A DNA stretch of 64,000 nucleotides from Platanthera guangdongensis (taxonomy: Eukaryota; Streptophyta; Magnoliopsida; Asparagales; Orchidaceae), in assembly GCA_039583875.1 (NCBI GenBank), contig CM077166.1, positions 88,410,564 through 88,474,563 of the forward strand, read 5' to 3'. Shown here one piece after another: positions 55,717 through 64,000 of the stretch. Under the pieces are notes generated by a model. The model was not told the DNA's origin. It searched no databases and saw only the letters and a program-made list of their open reading frames with translations. Numbering within the stretch: the first letter of the stretch is position 1; each line of letters opens with the position of its first letter. The translations under genes were made by a program, and so were the position numbers.

Positions 55717-56203
55717 TCTTAAAGTAGAAAATGACTCGGAATCCTCAACCGGTATTTGGAAAGTAGGGCCTTGAAATCGCGATCTTCTCCAAAGAGTGAG
55801 CTCAATTTAATGGTCCAGGTCCAAAATATCTGACGGATTCCCACGGGTCATGCACTAAAAGAAGAGAAGAGAAGGAAGAGAAAAAAATAAACTAGAAAAG
55901 AGGGTTAATTAGATTTTTTGAAATAGATTTTTTTATGTTTTAACTCCCGAACATCCCAAGGGCTACCCGGTGAAGGGTTCGCAAGGTACTAGACAAGATA
56001 GCGGCACTTAAAACCGCTTTGCCCTTTTCGAGAGATTTAGGTGGTGTAGAAAAATTGTGAAGCGTGTTTCTATTAACAGCGGTAATAAAAATTTTTGATT
56101 TCAAAATATTTTAAGGAGGTTGAGAAAGAGAAATTGCAAAATTAATAGGTTCGTGTTTTCAATTTATCAACGAAAGTTGTTCCCAACAAAGGCGCCAAAA
56201 ACT
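55717..56203 (-). other. E 5' leader with PBS (TGGCGCC type)
   Basis: The coding strand near 56199-56180 reads TTGGCGCCTTTGTTGGG, close to the TGGCGCCGTTG primer site used by Athila/Tat elements. The LTR edge (TGATGGCC at 56204) is a few bases away. The rest of the leader, 55741-56170, is purine-rich and non-coding. Confidence 0.75.
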
Positions 56204-57960
56204 TGATGGCCCGGCAAACGCTTAAGAAAAGAGAGTAGCTCAACTAACAATCCAACTAGGCAAGTATACCTATCTAACTGTAGTAAGGGGATACATGTGT
56301 CGTATTTAATTCCTGGAACTGTTGATTAAACCTACTCACACGAATGCTATTATTTTATCGATGGAAAATCTAGGGTTAAAAGAAAGCGAAATGCACTAAA
56401 GGAAATATTGCATAAAAAAGAGGACTACTTGCAATAAAAATAAAGAGAGCATAAAAGAAACAATTACACTGAAGGGTTATAATGATGAGATGGAAATGCA
56501 CTCGATCAAGAATCACCTCGGCAAGAGTCGATTAAAAACACGATAAATAAACCTAAGCTTAATAGGGTAAAGGTTCTTGACCATGGAGGTTCCTAAAGCT
56601 TGAACATGCTTCTCTCGAAGTGGTGCCCAAGTGAGTTTAGGAAGGTCCGACCGACTCTCATCTAAATCGGAGGCCTAAAGCTCGCTTTACGCGGTCAACC
56701 CCACTATTGGACTTTACTCCAATCTGGGAGATTTGGACGTCTGCCTCTCTCGAGGGGTGCGTAAAAATCCCTTTATTCTTGAGTGCTCACTTCAAACTAT
56801 CGGCCTCTCGGCTAGCGAAGAATGAAAGCAAAGGTGGAGAATATATATCGATAATATATCTGCAACCCATGATAAATCAAGAGTAATTCAAGGCCTAAAA
56901 CCTAAAAAGAGAAGGTGAACTCAAAGCATCATAACTTAATCACTCGAACCTCGGATCATCGAGATCGAGTACAAGGAGGATTAGTTACACATGATGAAGT
57001 GGAGGGGGGGGGATGAGTAGTGAAGCATAAAGAACACAAAGTAGAAAGGGAAGAGAAAACAACACTTCTTTATTAATGAAAACAAGGATCTTACACCGTG
57101 AAAATAAAAGATTACAAGTTCATGGAAATTAAATCCTATTCTAGCCCTACAATTAGCAACTAAAGCAATTACAAAAGCTAATACAAAAGCTTAAATTAAA
57201 CTACAATTACACTAAACTAAAGTGAGAAAGAGAGAGAGAGAAAAAAATCATGAAAAACTTCAGAAAACAAAAGGGCAGCACTTCCTTACACACTCCAGGA
57301 CTCCCTTTGAAACAAGGTGGAGGGACTGAATTTATAGAAATTCAAGAGGGGATGACATGGCCCACGACACGGCCGTGTTGGTGGCCGTGTCCCGTGCTAG
57401 TTGACTTTGGGCACTGGTTCTGGCGGGAAATGATCATTACAACGTCGAATCGGCGGGCACGCCCATGCTGACACGGCCACCGACACAGCCGTATTGGTGG
57501 TCGTGTACTCTGCGGTTGATGGGCTTCGATGGGGGTGCATTAATGGCAAGCTGCATGCGTTGATGAGGTGGCGACAAGCCTGGCGACACGGCCATGTTGG
57601 TGGCTGTGTCCTTCGCTGGAAAGTCATCGGTTCCTGGTGACACGACTCATGTTGATACGGCCAGCTTGACACAGCCAGCGACACGAATGTGTTGGAGGCC
57701 GTGTCCTGGTCGGGATGAACTATGGACTTTCATCTGGTTGTTGATTCTTTGGGAATAGGTGACACGCCACATGACATGGCCATGTTGGTGGCCGTGTCAG
57801 GTCATTTTGGGTGAAAATTGAGAAAACTTGCAAAAGAGCACAAAAATATTAGTGGCATAAATAAATACAAAAGGAGGGGACAAATAAGCTAATAAGAAAA
57901 GATTTGCACAATAAAGACCTAAACAAAACACTAATAGCTTAAATACAAAACAAACTATCA
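56204..57960 (-). repeat. 5' LTR of E (1757 bp)
   Basis: It runs from TGATGGCCCGG to ...AAACTATCA. Bases 56771-57960 match the left LTR with several percent differences; 56204-56770 have no left partner in the window. A TATAAATTC box (about 57331-57337) follows the palindrome cluster in transcription direction. Confidence 0.88.
57352..57800 (-). repeat. ACACGGCCGTGT-type palindrome cluster in E 5' LTR
   Basis: The counterpart of 12893-13340. Several palindromes are broken by single transitions in only one of the LTRs, so the cluster is decaying after insertion. Confidence 0.88.
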
Positions 57961-59124
57961 CTAATATGTGTGTCTTGCTCATCTATAGGTGACGCGGTGT
58001 GGTGTTGGGCAATCGGAGCCCCAGCGTTCTGATGAAAGTACGACACCAGCTGAGGAGCCTACACCACCGCCTTCTATGGAAACTGAACGATTAGTTGCTA
58101 AGGCCATGTTTGCAATGTTTCAAGCACATCCTCTTGGGCAGGCGCAAGGGCAAGCATAGATGGCATTGAGGCCAGAACAGGTGGCGGTGAGGCCAGAACC
58201 TATTGAGGATGTGGATCCTCGAGCAGCTACAAGGAAGTTGAAGCAGTTCATGAGCTTCAATCTGCCTACGTTTGCGGGAGTGGGATCTCCTACGCAGGCA
58301 GAGGATTGGTTGTCGCGCGTCAAGCGGATAATGACGGCGATCGGGATGGAGGAAGATCAGAAGGTCACTTTGCCACCTTCTTACTGGAAGGAGAGGCGCA
58401 TTTATGTTGGGATAATATGGAACTACACCACTTAGCTGGGAGGCCGTTAACATAAGTGTCGATTGAGGAATTCTCCTGACTCTTCCTGGAAAAGTACCTC
58501 CCGACGACACAACGTATTGCCATAGAAAATGAGTTCCAAAGGCTGATGCAAGGAGAAGGAAGTGTTGACACTTACCTACATGAGTTCACGAGGTTGGGAT
58601 GGTATGTGGGTTCAATCTTTGCCAATGAGCAGCGAAAAATGAACAGGTTCTATGAAGCATTGCAGGACGAGTTGCGATTCCTGCTTTCAAGTTCAGTGAC
58701 CCAAGGATTCCAGGCGTTGGTTGACACTGCGTTCGCACTGGAAAAGTACATGAAGAGGGTCCAAGGGAAGAGGGACTTGGCTTTGACATAGCCGGAGTTC
58801 AAAGTGCCCCGACCTGGGAAGTCATATTAAGAAAAGAAATGGGGCAAGAGCTCTAAGTCGGTTGGACATGCTCCTTCTACGGTTGCCTCGGGTGCAACGT
58901 CGGGGCCACGTCAAGGTCGAAGACTCATACGTGCTTTACATGTGTAAAAGTGGGGCATATAGCCCGTCAGTGTCGGAGTGGTACACCAAAGGGTGGGAAG
59001 AAGGCCGGGGCGTCCTATGCTGAGTGGGGAAAGGAAGTGGTGGAGTCCTATGCATCCCAGGCGCAGCCCCGAGTTGACAACCTTGGCCTGCAGGAGGCCA
59101 TTAAGCAGGGTGACGTTGTCACAG
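57961..59124 (+). pseudogene. gag: D Gag remnants
   Basis: Readable parts are an acidic/Pro-rich start (QRSDESTTPAEEPTPPPS, about 58020), FMSFNLPTFAGVGSPTQAEDWLSR (58246-58320), a later core piece LHEFTRLGWYV...FYEALQDELRF (58546-58791) and the zinc knuckle CFTCVKVGHIARQC (58932-58973). The three parts lie in three frames, so at least two frameshifts occurred; TAG at about 58157 and others are stops. The last frame runs to GDVVTG at the intron-like donor (59124). Confidence 0.85.
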
Positions 59125-59199
59125 GTACGAGCTAAGTTATTGCATGCTTTGGTTATTGTATGCTTTATATGTGGCTTGTGTGTGAAACCATTGTCGCAG
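59125..59199 (+). other. Putative 75-nt intron at D gag-PR junction
   Basis: GTCACAG|GTACGAGCTAAG ... CATTGTCGCAG|GCTTTG. Splicing splits Gly in phase 1 and joins the gag frame to the Pol frame, 13 residues before DTGA. Without splicing, TAA follows two whole codons after the split one. The length is divisible by three, but the in-frame stop blocks read-through. Confidence 0.75.
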
Positions 59200-62100
59200 G
59201 CTTTGTGATGATTCGGAACACGCTAGCGTCAGTACTGTTTGATACGGGTGCTTTGCATTCTTTTCTATCCAAAAACTTCATAGCTCAACTTGTGATACCT
59301 AGTCATGTGAAGACAGATAGCGTCAGGGTGGTGTTACTGAATGGTTGTGTGATGCTTGTTGATAAGGCTTACGATGTGATGGAGCAAATATGAAGTCTAG
59401 ATTTCTATTTGACTGCATCTGTATTGCTGATATCGGAATTCGACGTGATCTTTGGTATGGATTGGCTCGCGGAGCAGCATGCCTTGATTGATGGTAATGA
59501 CAAAGAGATCACATTGGGACAGAATACTGAGATGGCGACTATGTTCGCGGGTATGCAAGGAGTGGGCGGGACGTTGATGTCTGCACTCCAAGTCATCAAG
59601 GCTGTTCGGAAGGGCACGGAGGTATACTTCACGCTGATTCGTGCTGTTGAGCCCAAGGCCAATGTGAGTGATATTCCAGTTGTATCGGAATTTGCAGATG
59701 TGTTTCCGAAGGATCTCCTTAGGCTACCACCCCAGCGAGAGATTGAATTCACGATCGAGTTGGTTCCAAGTGCGAAACCTGTGCCCCGCTCGCCATATCA
59801 CGTCACGCCAAAGGAAATGGCGGAGTTGAAAATCCAACTACAAGAGTTGCTGGAGCAGGATTATATACTCCAAAGCACGTCACCTTGGAGCGCGCCTGTT
59901 CTGTTTGTGAAAAAGAAAAACGGTGGTTTGTGGTTATGTATTGACTACTGTTAACTGAAAAAACTGACCGAGAAGAATAAGTATCTGATTCCCCAGATTG
60001 ATGAGTTATTCAATCAGCTAGCGGGATCAACCATCTACTCCATGTTGGATTTGAAGTCTGGTTATTACCAGTTGAGAATTCGGGAAGGTGACATTTCTAA
60101 GACCGCATTTGGAACATGTTATGGGCATTATGAGTTCACGGTAATGTTGTTTGGGCTCTGCAATGCACCATCAATATTTATGGACCTGATGAACCGAACG
60201 ATCCGAGAGTACCTGGACTTTTTTGTGATTGTGTTCATTGATGATATCTTGGTGTACTCGAAATCGGAAGCAGATCACTAAAACCACTTGCGGTTGGTCT
60301 TGCAGACATTAATGGAGAATAAGCTCTATGCCAAGTTCTCGAAATGCTGGTTTTGGCTATCGTTGGTGGCTTTTCTTGGCCATGTGGTAAGCGGATAGGG
60401 CATAGCAGTGGATCCGGCAAAGATACGGGCCATACAAGAGTGGCTAGTGTTTTCTTCGGTGGCCGAAGTTAGGAGCATCCTTGGAATGGCGGGCTAATAT
60501 AGACGGTTTGTGGAAAACTTCTCGCGGATTGCTTTGCCTCTTACCACACTGACGAGAAAGGATCATAAGTTCGTTTGGACGCCGGAGTGCGTGCGACCTT
60601 TTGAAGAGCTAAAGAGTCGGTTGACCACGACACCGGTGTTTATATCGCCATGTGGTACCGACGGATTCGAGATCTATAGTGATGCTTCAGGAAGCGGCTT
60701 AGGTTGCGTTCTTCTGCAAAATGGAAAAGTGATTGCTTGTAGCTCTCGCCAGCTGAAGGTGTATGAGCGAAATTATCCCGTCCATGACTTAGAGTTGGCG
60801 GCGGTGATCTTTGCAATGAAGTTATGGTGACATTATATGTATGGCGTGAAAGTGGATATCTTCACGTACCATAAGAGCCCAAAGTACTTATTGGAGCAGA
60901 AGGGTTTGAATATGCGACAACGAAGTTGGTTGGAGTTCCTTGGGGACTACACCTTTGAGATTCATTATACTCCCGGGAAGGGAAATGTGGTCGTTGATGC
61001 CTAGAGTCGGCGGGCTCTGGAAAGGGCAAATTGGATGCAGAAGCACGACGAATGTCTAATCCAGGAGTTGGAAGCGTTAGAAATTTCTTGTATTGACAAG
61101 AATTCTATAGCCGATGCATGTTTCCACTTGACGGAGGTGCAATATGACCTTGCGGACAAGATTCGATGAGCAACGGAGCTAGATGAAAGTCTCCAATGCT
61201 ATGCAAAGGACGAACCAGATGGTAAAGTCTCCTTGTATCACGGCCTTATGCAGAAAGAGGGCCGTTTGTGAGTCCCGAATTTGGGTAAGTTGAGGGAAGA
61301 GTTGATGTACGAAGCTCACTATACGAAGTACTCAATTCAACCTGGGAGCACGAAGATGTTCAGAGACATGAAGAAGCTATTCTGGTGGCCAAGACTGAAG
61401 ACTGATGTCGCTCATTATGTGGCCAAATGCCAAACTTGTGCTTTGGTAAAGGCGGAATGCCAGAAGCCTGGCAGTTTCTTGAAGTCGTTGCCGATTCCGG
61501 AATGGAAGTTTGATGATATTTCCATGGATTTTGTGCACGAGTTGCAAAGATATAAACGCGGTAAAGATTCGATCTGGGTGATTGTAGATCAGTTGACGAA
61601 AGTGGCACACTTTCTTCCGAATTAACTGGATGATTACGTGGAAACTTTGGCGAAGTTGTATGTTGAACAGATTGTACGGCTACACGGTGTTCCTTGGAGC
61701 ATCGTAAGCGATCGGGATGGGCGCTTTACTTTGAATGAATGCAGGCTGATCCATCAGCTGTTGGGCACGAAATTGATGTTCAGTATGGCCTTTCATCCCC
61801 AAATAGATGGCCAAACTGAGAGAACCAACAGAACGATGGAAGATATTCTCTACATGTGTGCCCTGGACTTTGGGAAGAGATGGGAAGATCATCTCTATCT
61901 GGTGGAGTTTGGCTACAACAACAGCTACCAAGCGAGCATCGGTATGACACCGTTTGAAGCTCTGTATGGTCGGAAGTGCCGTACACCGTTGGCATGGGCA
62001 GAAGCAGGAGAATCCATAGTGTATGGACGTAACGAAGTCGAGGAAGCGAACTTGATGATATGCACTATCCGAGAAAGGCTACTGATAGCCCATGATGGAA

Positions 62101-62564
62101 AGGCAAAATACTACAACACCAAGCACAGGAATGTGGAGTTCGCGGTGGGCGATTGAGTATACTTGAAGATCAAGCCCTTCAAAGGAGTATACCGGATTCG
62201 ACGTCTGAAAAAGTTGAGTCCGAGATATCTTAGTCCGTTTGAAGTGGTAGAGCGAATCAGGGAAGCTGCATATCAGCTAGATCTTTTGGCAGACTTGGGT
62301 GGCTTACATGATGTGTTTCACATCTCGATACTTCGGAAAGCCGTAAAAGATCCAGCCCAAGTAATCGAGAATGATCATGTGCCGGTGGAGTATGGGCTGA
62401 CGACGAAGGTTAGGCCCATTAAAATCGAGGATCGTGCCGATAAACAGTTGCGGAACAAGATAATCGGGATGGTCAAAGTCTGGTGGGACAATTGCGGCCG
62501 TGAGGAGCTAACATGGGAGAGAGAGCAGACCATGCGAGCTGAATTTCCCGAGCTCTTTATATAA
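59200..62564 (+). pseudogene. pol: D Pol (PR-RT-RNaseH-IN-chromodomain-like), 11 stops, no frameshift
   Basis: One reading frame covers the whole length. Domains: protease FDTGALHSF (about 59240) and IFGMDWLAEQHA, RT with [32 protein letters not shown] and FIDDILVYS (60234-60260), RNase [12 protein letters not shown], integrase zinc finger HYTKYSIQPGSTKMF...CQTCALVKAEC, core [28 protein letters not shown], then LSPRYLSPFEVV, HDVFHISILRKA and a tail GMVKVWWDN...LTWERE...FPELF. In-frame stops are at 59391, 59952, 60279, 60396, 60495, 60828, 61002, 61167, 61269, 61623 and 62154. The RT tyrosine-arginine motif is altered to DYC followed by a stop. Confidence 0.92.
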
Positions 62565-62642
62565 GTGTTATGAAATACATGTCAAGTTGTATTAAACGAT
62601 TATAGAATCAAATATCTTTTGTTTGACTTCCTTCCTATGTGC

Positions 62643-62680
62643 AAATTTCGGGGACGAAATTTTTATAAGGAGGGTAGGGT
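62643..62680 (+). other. 3' hairpin and polypurine tract of D
   Basis: AAATTTCG-GGGA-CGAAATTT (62643-62662) is a perfect 8-bp hairpin, followed by aggagggtagggt (62668-62680) next to the LTR. Bases 62565-62642 are a short 3' UTR without features. Confidence 0.85.
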
Positions 62681-62729
62681 TGTAACACCCCAAATCCCAT
62701 GATTGGGAAAAGTTGGGTGACAAATCCTG

Positions 62730-63255
62730 GGATACGGGCGTGTCCCAGGGCATGTCCTTCCCGGGTGAGCAGCAGGAGAGAGTTCAACGAAAATCCATTC
62801 TAGGAGAAAAATGAGGGAACACGCCCTCTGACACAGGCATGTCACAGGCCGTGTCCTCCTCTGGTCGACGAACTCAGTTCGACGATGTTGAGCTGGGTCA
62901 TGTCTGCTGCCGTGTGCACACGGCTGGTGACACGGGCGTGTCACTGGCCGTTTCCTTTGCTGGATGAGCCCAAGGCATTGAGGTCTGGTGAACACAGGCA
63001 GGATACGGGTGTGTATTAGGGTACACGGCCTGTGACACGGGCATGTCACTGGCTGTGTCCCGATCGAGTTGAAGTTGGTTTTGTGGAGCCTGATATACAT
63101 GGCCACAGACACGGGCGTGTCTGAAGGCGTGTCAAGTGACACGGCCCATGACACGGGCATGTCACATGGGCGTATACAGGTCTGGATGAGTCGGTTGTGT
63201 ACCACTTAAGGTACATGGCCTGTGACACGGGCATATCACAGGCTGTGTCAGGTAA
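62730..63255 (+). repeat. GACACGGGCGTGTCA / GGCCGTGTCC palindrome cluster in D LTR
   Basis: About eight blocks of the form gtgacacgggcgtgtcactggccgtgtcc recur at 40-90 bp spacing. One TCGACGAACTCAGTTCGACGA-type inverted repeat is at about 62873-62895. Confidence 0.88.
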
Positions 63256-63814
63256 GATTTATCCTTTTATGAAAAATCATGGTCGTCCATTTCCTCAGCT
63301 GAGATCTGATGGCTGAGAGCCCTCCCTGTTTCCTTAAGGACGAAAAATGAGAAGGAAATGCTCATTTGAGTAAGGCCATACTGTTTCGAAAATTTAGAGA
63401 GAGAGGAATAAGGAGAAGGAGGGAAGGAACCGACGACCGGTGGAGCTGTGAAGTTCCTGTTCACAATTTGAGGCTAGCGTTGTGGAGGCAAGCCCGCTGC
63501 GGTGCTGTCCAGCCGACTAGCAGCTCATGGCGCCAAAACGATCGTCAAGGTAACGATCTTTCTTCCTAGCCATGTGAAGGCTTCTGTTTTGGCATATGCA
63601 TGGGATTCCCCCACTAGAGGATGGCTTGTGAAGGGTTCCCTTGGGTTGATTCTTGGAATCCCCACTAATTTGGCATATAGATCCGAAAATGGAGTACGGA
63701 ATAGGCATGATGTGTGAAGCCCATCTGAACAGGTTGGTTTGGATTGGTGATGTTGCATATAAACACCGGAGAAGACTCCGTGATGAAATGTGTAGGTTAG
63801 AAGTAGATGGGTTA

Positions 63815-64000
63815 AACCTATGAAGGGTAGTAGAAGGAAGTATTGGAGTGGTAGTCCAGGAAAATACCCGTATAATGCATGTGCTAAATGGATTGTACCT
63901 GTGAAGTGTAATAACAGGAAGTACTGGATTGGAAGAGCAGGAAATACCCTTGTAATTCTTGATGTTCATGGGTGGTTCCTGTGAAGGATAGTAGCAGGAA
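63815..64000 (+). repeat. ~80-bp imperfect tandem repeat in D LTR
   Basis: Units begin cctatgaagggtagtag (63817), cctgtgaagtgtaataac (63898) and cctgtgaaggatagtag (63978); the third is cut by the window end. Confidence 0.75.

Larger units (their letters stand above)
12310..57960 (-). mobile_element. E: Athila/Tat-type Ty3/gypsy element, host of A, B, C
   Basis: Direct LTRs share 12310-13499 and 56771-57960 at an offset of 44461. The left LTR lacks its first 567 bp because X cuts it. Inside, on the minus strand, are PBS TTGGCGCC, Gag, PR, RT, RNase H and IN fragments and a CTTGGGGGAATT PPT. Removing A and B and one copy of each TSD joins the integrase reading across 51511, 28036-27982 and 15869. 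The LTRs differ by several percent, so it is old. It lies in the 5' part of D's gag; the right flank starts ctaat and the left flank is not visible. Confidence 0.9.
57961..64000 (+). mobile_element. D: decayed Ty3/gypsy chromovirus, + strand, both ends missing
   Basis: From left to right it shows gag remnants, a zinc knuckle, an intron-like segment, a full-length Pol frame with many stops, a GGGGACGAAAT hairpin, a PPT and the start of a 3' LTR (TGTAACACCCC at 62681). E cuts its 5' side at 57960/57961. Its 5' LTR must lie left of the window, beyond E's left end. It is the outermost and probably oldest layer. Confidence 0.9.
62681..64000 (+). repeat. 3' LTR of D (partial, no end in window)
   Basis: It starts TGTAACACCCCAAATCCC right after the PPT. 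A palindrome-rich part (62730-63255) is followed by ordinary sequence and by an ~80-bp imperfect repeat at the window end. No CA end or flank is visible. Confidence 0.85.

Noticed and set aside
57961..57990. Second splice acceptor in D (TTGCTCATCTATAG|GTGACG)
   Set aside because: It looks like an acceptor upstream of gag, but E removed the sequence where a donor would lie, so nothing can be tested.

Overview
The window looks like repeat-rich nuclear DNA of a flowering plant. It is built entirely of nested LTR retrotransposons of both plant superfamilies (Ty1/copia and Ty3/gypsy), with iMet-type and TGGCGCC-type primer sites, zinc-knuckle Gags and chromodomain-like Pol tails. I found no host gene, tRNA, rRNA or bacterial feature. 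Element names below are mine: G1, X, E, A, B, C, D.

Nesting, oldest outermost. D (57961 to beyond 64000, + strand) is a decayed Ty3/gypsy chromovirus. E (12310-57960, - strand) is an Athila/Tat-type Ty3/gypsy element inserted in the 5' part of D's gag. Two Sirevirus-like Ty1/copia elements, A (15870-27976, TSD caagg) and B (28042-51505, TSD caacc), sit 65 bp apart inside E's integrase. C (32477-43187, TSD taccc) is a chromovirus inserted in the third ORF of B. X (11492-12309) is an LTR piece that interrupts E's left LTR. G1 (before base 1 to 11491, - strand) is a relative of X in opposite orientation and abuts X. By-eye LTR divergence agrees with this order: E and A most diverged, B near 3%, C near 2-2.5%, G1 near 0.6% (about 19 differences in 3141 bp).

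Coding content. G1, C and D carry Gag and Pol (PR-RT-RNaseH-IN plus chromodomain-like tail). A and B carry Gag, PR-IN-RT-RH and an extra 3' ORF (ORF3). E carries Gag-PR-RT-RH-IN fragments. All copies are damaged: G1 has two one-base frameshifts, C has a gag stop and a lost RT catalytic Asp, B has several in-frame stops, and A, E and D are heavily decayed.

Main unexpected signals. (1) G1, C and D each have a 75-95 nt GT...AG segment at exactly the same place, phase 1 and 13 residues before the protease D(T/S)GA motif. Without splicing, translation stops just inside the segment; with splicing, Gag runs into Pol. This suggests splicing sets the Gag to Gag-Pol ratio. (2) The transcribed LTR leader of G1 holds two tandem 13-bp hairpins with 14-nt loops and three compensatory stem changes; X keeps related hairpins. 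(3) A short hairpin near the polypurine tract of G1, C and D also covaries. (4) Every LTR family here carries dense palindrome arrays (ACACGGCCGTGT, TGTCGACAC, TCGTCGA...TCGACGA) in U3, in several cases just upstream of a TATA box, and some motifs are shared between unrelated families. (5) A and B each repeat their own LTR palindrome type between pol and ORF3; in B this lies upstream of a second TATAAATAGG and a leader to ORF3, which looks like an internal promoter.
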